Below, in pieces: positions 8,910 through 16,184 of a stretch of DNA of 45,196 nucleotides; the stretch's first letter is position 1, and each line of letters starts with the position of its first letter. The notes below the pieces were generated by a model. It was given only the letters and a program-made list of their open reading frames with translations, did no database searches and had not been told where the DNA came from. This DNA comes from Streptomyces sp. G44. Lineage in GTDB: Bacteria > Actinomycetota > Actinomycetes > Streptomycetales > Streptomycetaceae. The DNA is taken from NCBI RefSeq assembly GCF_016905445.1, contig NZ_JAFEXF010000038.1:1-45196 (forward strand), given 5' to 3'. Position numbers and translations under genes: made by a program.

Positions 8910-8976
8910 TCCGCGGCCGCCATCCCACTGCACCTGTCCCGAGCCCACGCCCGTACCGCCCGGAAGAGGCACCACG

Positions 8977-10842
8977 ATGCCCGTGCCCACGCAAGAACTG
9001 AAACTGGAGATCGTCAACGCAGCCACGGGGAAGATCCTCGGCGCACGGTCCGCGCCGGGAACGGACGGGGCCCTGGTCGTACGCGACTTCCCTGACGGCG
9101 GCCCGGACCCGGAGCAATGGCAGCTCACCCCCGTGCCGGCGCAAGGCGGACAAGCGCAAGGCGGACAAGCGCAAGACGAGCAGGCCTTCGTGATCCGCAA
9201 CGCGGTCAGCGGCAAGGTGCTCCACAATCCCGCCGCCGCAGACCGCGGCATCTGCCAATCGGATGCCGTCGCCGGCAAGAAGGCCCAGCACTGGCGTGTC
9301 GTCCCCGTCGAGAACGAAGCGGGTCTCTATCTCATCGAAGACGCCACCGACGGCGCCGTTCTCGACCTCGCCGACCTCGCAGCGGACGAGGTCCGGGTCG
9401 TCCTGCGCGAGTACGACGACAGCGCGCCAAGCCAGCACTGGCGGTTCGTGGTGGCCACCCCCGAGCGCACGAGCGATCCCGTGCTGCGCTTCGCACCACT
9501 GAGCCACTGGAACAGCCGCCAGTCCTGGCGACTCGTCCGCTCGGCCGCGCTCCGGCCGGTACCCGAGGCGACACCTTGCTTCAGCGACATGTTGCTGGTC
9601 CTCAAGCGCTTCGGAAGCGACCAGGACGCCGGCGCGTGGCGGAGCGTCGGAGCCGGCAGCTCAACCGGCGGGCAACCGAACCGGTGGGCCGGCCTCGGTG
9701 ACCGGCTTCTCGCCGACACCACCGGAGCAGGCGGAGCAGACATCGTCGGGCTCAAACCAGCCAAGGGGCCCGTGACGGCCGCCGGCCAGGGCGACGGCAC
9801 ATTCAAGGACGACGAACGCGTCCTGCACCCGCCCGTGCCCTCCCCGAGTCCCAAGGACCTGTGGACTCTCGCGGACACGACGGGCAACGGCAAGCCCGAC
9901 GCCGTCACACTCGCCGCCGACGGGGTCCGGGTGTTCGTGCAGGAAGAGGCCGGAAGGTTCGCCTCCGCGAGCGGCGAGCCGGTCATCAAGGCCTTCGGCC
10001 ACGGGCAGTCGGCGGGCGGATGGGTCGCCGACAAGCACCCCCGCTTCCTCGCCGACACCACCGGCGACGGCCGCGTTGACATCGTCGGCTTCCACGACGA
10101 CGGCGTCTGGATCGCACACCAGGACGAGGAAGGCAAGTTCGCACCACTCGCCCAGGAACCGGCTCTCCGGGCCTTCGGCCACGGGCAGTCGGCGGGCGGA
10201 TGGGTCGCCGACAAGCACCCCCGCTTCCTCGCCGACACCACCGGCGACGGCCGCGTTGACATCGTCGGTTTCCACGACGACGGCGTCTGGATCGCCCTCC
10301 AGGACGAGGACGAGGACGGTAAATTCGCCGACGCCCTGTGGGTCCTGGACGACTTCGGGGTCGACCAGGGGTGGAATACGGCCGAGGAGCACCCCCGGTT
10401 CCTGATTCCGGCCACCGGCGGCGGAACCGTCGACATCGTCGGATTCGGCCCGCAGGGCGTCGTCGTCGCACGCGGGCGCGGCGACGGCACGTTCGAGCCC
10501 TCCAAGCTCGTCCTGAACGACTTCGGACACGCCCAGGGCTGGACAAGCAAGAAGCACCTCCGGTTCCTCGCCGACGTCACCCGCGACGGCAACCCCGACA
10601 TCGTCGGCTTCGGCGACGAAGGGGTCTGGGTGTCGCACAACCGCGGCGACGGCCGATTCGAGCAGGCGCAGCTGGTGTGCCGCGGCTTCGGCCACAACGA
10701 CGACGCGGGCGCCTGGCGCGTCGGCCACCACCCCCGCTTCGTCGCCGACATCACCGGTGACGGCCGCGTCGACATCGTCGGCTTCGGTGGACCGGGCGTG
10801 TACGTGGCCCGCAATCTCTTCCGCCACTTCAGGACCCGGTAG
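8977..10842 (+). CDS. Ricin-type beta-trefoil joined to FG-GAP/VCBS beta-propeller
   Basis: A 621-residue protein. Residues about 1-165 form a ricin-type trefoil with EQWQLTP, QHWRVVP and QHWRFV motifs; its linker has a small tandem GGQAQ repeat. Residues about 195-621 hold six or seven FG-GAP/VCBS-like repeats of about 55-60 residues, with the calcium-loop core DTTGDGRVDIVGFHDDGVW and a lead-in like FGHGQSAGGWVADKHPRFLA. This predicts a calcium-stabilised propeller. The role is presumably glycan or protein binding. No signal peptide is present, although such proteins are often secreted. The ATG at 8977 follows GGAAGAGG by 9 bases. Two neighbouring blades are nearly identical in DNA, indicating recent duplication. 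A perfect 30-base palindrome follows the stop. Confidence 0.85.
   Translation: MPVPTQELKLEIVNAATGKILGARSAPGTDGALVVRDFPDGGPDPEQWQLTPVPAQGGQAQGGQAQDEQAFVIRNAVSGKVLHNPAAADRGICQSDAVAGKKAQHWRVVPVENEAGLYLIEDATDGAVLDLADLAADEVRVVLREYDDSAPSQHWRFVVATPERTSDPVLRFAPLSHWNSRQSWRLVRSAALRPVPEATPCFSDMLLVLKRFGSDQDAGAWRSVGAGSSTGGQPNRWAGLGDRLLADTTGAGGADIVGLKPAKGPVTAAGQGDGTFKDDERVLHPPVPSPSPKDLWTLADTTGNGKPDAVTLAADGVRVFVQEEAGRFASASGEPVIKAFGHGQSAGGWVADKHPRFLADTTGDGRVDIVGFHDDGVWIAHQDEEGKFAPLAQEPALRAFGHGQSAGGWVADKHPRFLADTTGDGRVDIVGFHDDGVWIALQDEDEDGKFADALWVLDDFGVDQGWNTAEEHPRFLIPATGGGTVDIVGFGPQGVVVARGRGDGTFEPSKLVLNDFGHAQGWTSKKHLRFLADVTRDGNPDIVGFGDEGVWVSHNRGDGRFEQAQLVCRGFGHNDDAGAWRVGHHPRFVADITGDGRVDIVGFGGPGVYVARNLFRHFRTR
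9991..10295 (+). repeat. Near-perfect tandem duplication of one propeller blade
   Basis: Bases 9991-10115 and 10171-10295 are identical except for one substitution (C at 10089, T at 10269), at a period of 180 bases (60 codons). The flanking parts of the two blades differ clearly. That points to a recent duplication or gene conversion of this segment. Confidence 0.95.
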
Positions 10843-10878
10843 ACCTGCAAAGGCTGCCGAAGTGAGCAGGAGAGACCG

Positions 10879-10908
10879 CTGTGCGGTCGGCGGCCGCCGA
10901 CCGCACAG
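10879..10908. terminator. Perfect 30-base palindromic terminator
   Basis: CTGTGCGGTCGGCGG (10879-10893) is followed directly by its exact reverse complement (10894-10908), giving a 15-bp stem 36 bases after the stop of the ricin/VCBS gene. It separates that neighbourhood from the xylan locus. Confidence 0.8.
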
Positions 10909-10927
10909 GGGGACCGATCGCAGCCAT

Positions 10928-11560
10928 CACACCATCGGGCGGGACGGACTGGCCCATCCGACGGTGACAGCCCACCGCAGGCGCTGCACAGGCCGGTGGC
11001 ACTCGGCGGTGTCGCAGATGCCCCAGAAGCCGATCCAGGTGTCGTCGCCCTTCTTCCGGGTGACGATGGGCGGTTCCTGCGCGATGAGGGTACGCGGCGC
11101 GGCGCGCACCGCGAGCGCGGTCGGCCGGATCGGTACTGGTGGAGTAGCGGACGGACCGGTCTGGTAGACCACTTGTCGTTGTGCCGCACGACGGAGAAGT
11201 CCTTGATCGCCAGTGCTTGTGGGTGCTGGGCGTCCGGCCTCGGGCCGGTCAGGACACCGCTTGAGGACCGCCGGAGCCGTGGACGCGGCCTGCACCTCGA
11301 TGGCCTTGCCGCTGTTGCGGTTGATCAGCCGGACGTGGCCGTCCGGTGAGTCGGCCGGCCACGACTGCTGGTTGACGCCGTCGAGGCCACTCCACTGCAC
11401 GATTCCCGCCCCGTCGGCGGTCGAGGACATCCAGCGCCCTGCCCGAGTGCTGCGCCCGCAGCCGGTGGTAGCCGCCGCCCGAGTGCACGAACTGGAGCCG
11501 TTGGTACGGTCCACTGCTGGAGGGGCACGCCATTGCCGGTGCCCGCGCCGCAGACGTCGT
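10928..11560 (-). pseudogene. Decayed CBM13-GH62-like arabinofuranosidase remnant
   Basis: On the minus strand, fragments of one ancestral gene appear in successive frames. First come ricin-type CBM13 pieces (RLQFVHSGGGYHRLRAQHSG with RALDV; then one frame over STADGAGIVQWSGLDGVNQQ and GHVRLINRNSGKAIEVQ). Next comes PDAQHPQALAIKDFSVVRHN with DKW, which resembles the start of a GH62 catalytic domain. After another shift VYQT follows, then a C-terminal piece with KKGDDTWIGFWGICDTAECH that I cannot place firmly. The order CBM13 then GH62 is that of known Streptomyces enzymes that remove arabinose from arabinoxylan. This fits the adjacent xylan genes. At least three frameshifts and no usable start make it non-functional. 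The CBM13 part is clear; the GH62 part is less certain. Confidence 0.55.
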
Positions 11561-11695
11561 GGGGGAGCGCTCCCGTGGAACGAGACTGCGAACAGTGGAC
11601 GATGGGCCGGAATCTCCGGCGAAGCCGTCGAAGTGCTCCTCGTCGCCGACCGAGTGACAGGTGGCCTACGGGCGGCCGTCGGCATGCCCTACGGT

Positions 11696-11703
11696 TTCCG
11701 GAA
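11696..11703. promoter_or_regulatory. TTCCGGAA palindrome upstream of the lacI-type gene
   Basis: TTCCGGAA sits 45 bases before the GTG of the LacI-type regulator. The same core recurs before bxlE (12936-12943) and, with one extra C, before xlnA (19897-19904). A role as an autoregulatory operator is inferred from this recurrence. Confidence 0.45.
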
Positions 11704-11748
11704 GGCTCCCGGAGGAGTTCCGGGCGCACAGCTACGGAGGTGGGGACT

Positions 11749-12822
11749 GTGGCCGGGGAACGCGCCCAGCGCACGAGAGGCATGCGGAGCCCGGACGGGG
11801 CGGCCAAGGTGACGATCAGCGAGATCGCGCGGGAGGCCGGGGTGTCCGTGCCGACCGTCTCACGGGTTGTCAACGGGCGCTCCGATGTCTCGCCCGCCAC
11901 CCGGGCCCGCGTCGAGGATCTGCTGCACCGGCACGGCTACCGCCGCCGTTCCGGGGCCGCCGCGACCAGGGCGGCCCTGCTCGATCTGGTCTTCAACGAC
12001 CTCGACAGCCCCTGGGCCGTGGAGATCATCAGAGGCGTGGAGGAGGTCGCGCACGAGCAGGGCGTGGGCACCGTGGTGTCCGCCATCCACGACCGGGCGG
12101 GCGCGGCGCGGCAGTGGATGACCAATCTGCGGGCCCGCGCCTCGGACGGCGTGATCCTGGTGACCTCGGTGCTCGAACCCGGACTCCACGACGAACTGCG
12201 GCGCCTGGGCGTGCCGTTGGTGGTGATCGACCCGGCCGGCTCGCCCGCCACGGAAGCGCCCACGGTCGGCGCCACCAACTGGGCGGGCGGTATGGCGGCG
12301 ACGGAGCACCTGATCGGGCTCGGCCACCGCCGGATCGGGTTCATCGAGGGGCCGCCCCGGCTGCTGTGTTCCCGGGCCCGCCTCGACGGCTACCGTGCCG
12401 CACTGGACGGGGCCGGGCTTACGGGTGACGACGGACTGGTCGTGCCGGGCGACTTCTACCACGAGTCCGGGTTCACCGGCATGAACCGGCTGCTCGAACT
12501 GGCCGAACCGCCCACCGCGGTCTTCGCGGCCAGTGACCAGATGGCGCTCGGCGCGATCGAGGCGCTGCGCCGGCGCGGCCTGCGTGTACCGGAGGACATG
12601 AGCGTCATCGGCTTCGACGACCTTCCGGAGGTGCGCTGGTCGTCCCCGCCGCTCACGACGGTGCGGCAACCGCTGTCCGACATGGGCAAGTTGGCGGCCC
12701 GTGCGGTTCTTGACCTGGCCCGATCCGTGGCTCCGGCCTCGCCGCGGGTGGAGCTGGCGACGGAGCTGGTGATCCGGGCGAGCACGGCACGGCCGAGCAC
12801 GGCAGGGCCTCGACGCGCGTAA
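11749..12822 (+). CDS. bxlR: LacI/GalR-family repressor of the xylobiose locus
   Basis: A 357-residue protein. Residues about 15-62 form the LacI-type helix-turn-helix and hinge (VTISEIAREAGVSVPTVSRV, NGRSDVSPATRARVEDLLHR). From about 68 the periplasmic-binding-like effector domain follows, with LLDLVFNDLDSPWAVEII, HRRIGFIEGP and the C-terminal VFAASDQMALGAIEALR and SVIGFDDLPE. The frame is open further upstream, but the GTG at 11749 has GGAGG 8 bases before it, and the LacI fold starts soon after. It lies directly upstream of bxlEFGA on the same strand, as in known Streptomyces bxl loci. There the LacI-type BxlR represses the transporter and xylobiose or xylose relieves repression. The exact inducer here is inferred. 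Confidence 0.85.
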   Translation: MAGERAQRTRGMRSPDGAAKVTISEIAREAGVSVPTVSRVVNGRSDVSPATRARVEDLLHRHGYRRRSGAAATRAALLDLVFNDLDSPWAVEIIRGVEEVAHEQGVGTVVSAIHDRAGAARQWMTNLRARASDGVILVTSVLEPGLHDELRRLGVPLVVIDPAGSPATEAPTVGATNWAGGMAATEHLIGLGHRRIGFIEGPPRLLCSRARLDGYRAALDGAGLTGDDGLVVPGDFYHESGFTGMNRLLELAEPPTAVFAASDQMALGAIEALRRRGLRVPEDMSVIGFDDLPEVRWSSPPLTTVRQPLSDMGKLAARAVLDLARSVAPASPRVELATELVIRASTARPSTAGPRRA

Positions 12823-12841
12823 CGGAGCAGCAGCCTCCGTG

Positions 12842-12884
12842 GGGGGTGGCAACGGCCTTTTCCGTCAAGGGCGTTGACACCCCC
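12842..12884 (+). terminator. Stem-loop after the lacI-type gene
   Basis: GGGGGTGGCAACG (12842-12854) pairs with CGTTGACACCCCC (12872-12884), 12 of 13 bases, with a 17-base loop, starting 20 bases after the stop. Its right arm contains the -35 box of the bxlE promoter, so termination and initiation overlap. Confidence 0.5.
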
Positions 12885-12902
12885 GACGCATACCCGTAGC
12901 TT
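12874..12902 (+). promoter_or_regulatory. Probable bxlE promoter
   Basis: TTGACA (12874-12879), a 17-base spacer, then TAGCTT (12897-12902). Transcription would begin near 12909. The GH6 promoter on the other strand (19796-19824) uses the same TAGCTT box and the same 17-base spacing. Confidence 0.65.
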
Positions 12903-12915
12903 CCGTGGCCATCTC

Positions 12916-12943
12916 CCGATAATTTTCGGATCGCTTCCGGAAG
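12916..12943. promoter_or_regulatory. Two operator-like palindromes before bxlE
   Basis: CCGATAATTTTCGG (12916-12929) and CTTCCGGAAG (12934-12943, perfect) lie just downstream of the predicted start point. The second overlaps the ribosome-binding site. Close relatives of both occur before the GH6 gene and xlnA. They are the best candidates for binding sites of the LacI-type regulator encoded upstream. Confidence 0.55.
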
Positions 12944-12950
12944 GTGCGCC

Positions 12951-14297
12951 ATGCCAGCCTTCGACAGAGTCGCTGCGCCGATGTCGGCGTCCGTGACCGG
13001 CGCCGTGCCCTCGTCCTTCTCCCGCCGCCGGTTCCTGGGGAGCGCGTCGGCCACGGGACTCGCCGCGGCCGGCCTGTCCGCCTGCGCGGACTCCGGGTCC
13101 GCGACCACCGACAGTGAGGGCCGCACTGTCGTGGAGTGGTGGAACATCCAGACCACGGAGCCGTCGAAGTCCGTCTGGCCGGAGCGCGCCAAGGCGTTCG
13201 AGGCGAAGAACCCCGATGTGCGCGTCAAACTCGTCACGCTGGAGAACGACGCGTACAAGTCCAAGATGACGGCGCTGACAAGTTCCGGAAAACTCCCGGA
13301 CATTTACCACACCTGGGGCGGCGGCGTTCTGGAGCAGCAGATCGACGCGGGACTGGTGGAGGACCTCACGTCCTCCCTCGGCGCCTTGCACGGCACCCTC
13401 GTACCGGTGTCGGTCAAGGCGTACCAGTTCGACGACAGAACATACGCCGTGCCCTTCGACATCGGCGCCGTCGGCTTCTGGTACAACAGGGCACTGTTCG
13501 CCGACGCGGGCATCGACGCGCCGCCCACCACCTGGGCCGATCTCCTCGACGGGGTCAAGAGGCTGAAGAGGGCCGGCATCACGCCCGTCGCCCTCGCGGG
13601 CAAGGAGAAGTGGCCCGGCATGTACTACTGGGCCTACCTGGCCCTGCGGATCGCCGGAGTCGACGGCATGCGGAAGGCGGCGGACGCCAAGGACTTCAGC
13701 GGCGACGACTTCGTCAGAGCAGGCGAACTCCTCGAAGACCTCGTGAAACTGGAGCCGTTCCAGAAGGGCTTCCTGGGTGCCGCGTACTCCACGCCCAACG
13801 GCGAGGCGGCGGTCATGGGCAACGGCAAGGCCGCGATGGAGCTGATGGGCCAGTGGGCGCCCGTCGTGCAGGCCGACGCGGGCAAGGGCATCGGCGAGGA
13901 CCTCGCCTTCTTCTCGTTCCCCGCGGTCGCGGGCGGGAAGGGCGCGCTCACGGACGTGCTCGGCGGAGGCGGCGGATACGCCGTGCGCAAGGGAGCGCCC
14001 CAGGCGGCCATCGACTTCCTGAAGTTCCTCATGACGGCGGAGTCCGACCGCGTCCTCGTGTCCGAGGCGGCCATGATGCCGGTCGTCAAGGACGCCACGA
14101 GCGCCCTGACCGACCCCGCCCTCAAGGACGTCTCGGACGCCCTCGGCAAGGCGACCGGCTTCCAGCTCTACCTCGACCAGGCATACCCGCCGGCCGTCGG
14201 GCAGGAGGTCAACGACTCGGTCGCCGGCCTCGTCGCCGGGGCCAAGTCCCCGGAACAGGTCGCCCGTGCCATCACCCAGGTCGCCAAGAGCCAGTAG
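12951..14297 (+). CDS. bxlE: Xylobiose/oligosaccharide ABC transporter substrate-binding lipoprotein
   Basis: A 448-residue family-1-type sugar-binding protein. The N-terminus has a twin-arginine motif (SRRRFLG) and a lipobox (LSAC, Cys at about 45), so it is a Tat-exported lipoprotein held on the outer face of the membrane. The binding-protein fold follows: VVEWWNIQT, KLPDIYHTWGGGVLEQQIDA, YAVPFDIGAVGFWYNRALF, PPTTWADLLDGVKRLK, AAMELMGQWAP and a C-terminal helical region. By homology and context (LacI regulator upstream, two permeases and a beta-xylosidase downstream) it binds xylobiose or short xylo-oligosaccharides. GGAAGG lies 7 bases before ATG 12951. The stop codon directly abuts the permease ATG. 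No ATPase is encoded here; Streptomyces importers commonly share the MsiK ATPase. Confidence 0.9.
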   Translation: MPAFDRVAAPMSASVTGAVPSSFSRRRFLGSASATGLAAAGLSACADSGSATTDSEGRTVVEWWNIQTTEPSKSVWPERAKAFEAKNPDVRVKLVTLENDAYKSKMTALTSSGKLPDIYHTWGGGVLEQQIDAGLVEDLTSSLGALHGTLVPVSVKAYQFDDRTYAVPFDIGAVGFWYNRALFADAGIDAPPTTWADLLDGVKRLKRAGITPVALAGKEKWPGMYYWAYLALRIAGVDGMRKAADAKDFSGDDFVRAGELLEDLVKLEPFQKGFLGAAYSTPNGEAAVMGNGKAAMELMGQWAPVVQADAGKGIGEDLAFFSFPAVAGGKGALTDVLGGGGGYAVRKGAPQAAIDFLKFLMTAESDRVLVSEAAMMPVVKDATSALTDPALKDVSDALGKATGFQLYLDQAYPPAVGQEVNDSVAGLVAGAKSPEQVARAITQVAKSQ

Positions 14298-15293
14298 ATG
14301 ACGACGACATCAACCGGCACACGCGGCGAGCGGCACGTCCTGGCCGAGGAACCGGACGCGGGCCGGGCGAACCGGCGCCCGCTCGCCCGCAGGGCGCGCG
14401 ACTGGCTCACCGCATTCGCCTTCACCGTGCCCGCCCTCGTCCTCTTCGGCCTGCTCGTCCTCGCGCCGATCCTGTACGCGCTGTACGTCAGCTTCTTCGA
14501 CTGGGGCGGCTTCGGCTCCCCTTCGGACTTCACCGGCACCGGCAACTACACCCGCCTCCTCGACGACCCGGTCTTCCTCGGGGACCTGTGGCGCGGCCTG
14601 CTGCTCGTCCTGCTCTCCGTGGGGATCCAGCTGCCGTTCGCACTCGCCATGGCCGTGCTGCTCAACCAGAAGCTGCGCGGCCGGGCCTTCTACCGCATGC
14701 TGTTCTTCGCCCCGTACGTGCTCTCCGAGGTCATCACCGGCGTCCTGTTCTCCATGATCTTCGCGCCGGACGAGGGACTCGCCGACAAGACGCTCGGCGC
14801 GGTCGGACTCGACGGCCTGGGCGGACTGTGGTTCGCGGACCAGGACAACGTCCTGGCCACCCTGTTCCTCGTCATGATGTGGAAGTACTTCGGCTTCCAC
14901 ATGATGCTGTACCTCGCCGGGCTCCAGGGTGTCCCCGCCGAACTGCACGAGGCGGCCCGCATCGACGGCGCGGGGCCGTGGCAGCGCTTCCGCCACATCA
15001 CCCTGCCGCTGCTCGGGCCGACGATCCGCATCAGCGTCTTCCTGTCCGTGATCGGCGCCATCCAGCTCTTCGACCTGGTCTGGGTGGTGACCCAGGGCGG
15101 CCCCGACCACCACTCGGAAACCATGGCCGTCACGCTCTTCCAGTTCGGGTTCAAGCGCTACGAGATCGGCTACGCCAGCGCGATCAGCATCGCGATGTTC
15201 CTCATCAGTCTGGTCTTCGCCCTCGTCTACCAGCGGTTCGTGCTGCGCCGCGACACCGAAGGAGCCCTCACCTCGATGCGAGGCAACCGATGA
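14298..15293 (+). CDS. bxlF: Sugar ABC transporter permease (MalF type)
   Basis: A 331-residue inner-membrane protein with a cytoplasmic N-terminus of about 35 residues and six predicted helices. The first is AFAFTVPALVLFGLLVLAPI. The EAA loop that contacts the ATPase is EAARIDGAGPWQRFRHITLP. It forms the translocation channel with the next gene and receives sugar from the lipoprotein encoded upstream. Its ATG follows the preceding stop without a gap, and its own stop overlaps the next ATG (ATGA), so the three genes are translationally coupled. Confidence 0.9.
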   Translation: MTTTSTGTRGERHVLAEEPDAGRANRRPLARRARDWLTAFAFTVPALVLFGLLVLAPILYALYVSFFDWGGFGSPSDFTGTGNYTRLLDDPVFLGDLWRGLLLVLLSVGIQLPFALAMAVLLNQKLRGRAFYRMLFFAPYVLSEVITGVLFSMIFAPDEGLADKTLGAVGLDGLGGLWFADQDNVLATLFLVMMWKYFGFHMMLYLAGLQGVPAELHEAARIDGAGPWQRFRHITLPLLGPTIRISVFLSVIGAIQLFDLVWVVTQGGPDHHSETMAVTLFQFGFKRYEIGYASAISIAMFLISLVFALVYQRFVLRRDTEGALTSMRGNR

Positions 15294-16126
15294 TCCCGGC
15301 GCCGCGGCGCAGGATGCGCTCCCTGCCCCTGTACGTCACCGTGTGGGTGGTCGGAGTGGTCATGATCACGCCGCTGCTGTACGCGCTCGTCTCCGGCTTC
15401 AAGTCCACCGACCAGCTCTCCCGCAACCCCTTCGGCCTGCCCTCACCGTGGGTCACGTCCCACTACACGGACGTCCTGGCCTCCGGCTCGTTCTGGCGCA
15501 TGCTCGGCTCCTCCACCCTGGTCGCGGTGGGCACGACCCTCCTGACGGTCGGGTCGGCGGCGCTCGCGGCGTTCGCGCTCGCCCGGTTCGCCTTCCGAGG
15601 GCGGGAGGCGCTCTTCACGCTCTTCACCATCGGCCTGATGTTCCCGTTCGCGGTCGCGATCCTCCCGCTGTTCATCCTGCTGCGCACCTTCGGACTGCTC
15701 GACGACCCGTGGGGTGTGATCCTCCCGCAGGCCGCCTTCGGACTGCCGATGACCATCGTCATCCTGCGCGGCTTCTTCCGGGAGGTCCCCGGCGAACTGG
15801 AGGAGGCCGCCACCCTCGACGGCTGCTCCCCGTTCGGCTTCTTCTGGCGGATCCTGCTGCCGATGGCCCGGCCCGCCCTCGGCACGGTCTCCGTCCTCGC
15901 CGTCGTGGCCAGTTGGAACAACTTCCTGCTGCCCCTGCTCGTCCTCAATGAGCCCACCTGGTGGACCATCCCGGTAGGCGTCCAGCAGTTCCAGGGCCAG
16001 TACGCCACCGACATCGCCCGCGTCTTCGCCTACCTGGTCCTCGCGATGGTGCCCGCCCTCGCCTTCTACGCCGTGGCAGAACGGCAGTTGATCGGCGGCA
16101 TCACGATGGGCGCCACCAAGGGCTGA
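15290..16126 (+). CDS. bxlG: Sugar ABC transporter permease (MalG type)
   Basis: A 278-residue membrane protein with six predicted helices, including LYVTVWVVGVVMITPLLYAL and LFTLFTIGLMFPFAVAILPL. The EAA loop is EEAATLDGCSPFGFFWRILL. It ends with the short GGITMGATKG tail typical of MalG-type permeases. It is the second channel subunit of the importer. The ATG overlaps the stop of the upstream permease by four bases. The same frame is open far upstream, but that is only the GC-rich shadow of the preceding genes. Confidence 0.9.
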   Translation: MIPAPRRRMRSLPLYVTVWVVGVVMITPLLYALVSGFKSTDQLSRNPFGLPSPWVTSHYTDVLASGSFWRMLGSSTLVAVGTTLLTVGSAALAAFALARFAFRGREALFTLFTIGLMFPFAVAILPLFILLRTFGLLDDPWGVILPQAAFGLPMTIVILRGFFREVPGELEEAATLDGCSPFGFFWRILLPMARPALGTVSVLAVVASWNNFLLPLLVLNEPTWWTIPVGVQQFQGQYATDIARVFAYLVLAMVPALAFYAVAERQLIGGITMGATKG

Positions 16127-16184
16127 GCCCGCGCGGACCGACCTCCCCGACTCGTACCGCATCACATCGCATGTGAGGAGTTCC

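Noticed and set aside
9327..11189. A 620-codon antisense frame across the ricin/VCBS gene
   Set aside because: Its periodic Ser/Pro/Arg pattern is the reverse of the propeller repeats. Only its upstream end near 11189 overlaps the GH62-like remnant.
11533..11748. N-terminal extension of the LacI-type regulator
   Set aside because: The open frame continues upstream, but the helix-turn-helix begins soon after the GTG at 11749, which has GGAGG at correct spacing. The extension is Arg/Ser-rich.
13136..16126. A 996-codon open frame spanning bxlE, bxlF and bxlG
   Set aside because: Only its last 279 codons (bxlG) code. The rest is Arg/Gly/Pro-rich shadow of bxlE and bxlF in another frame.
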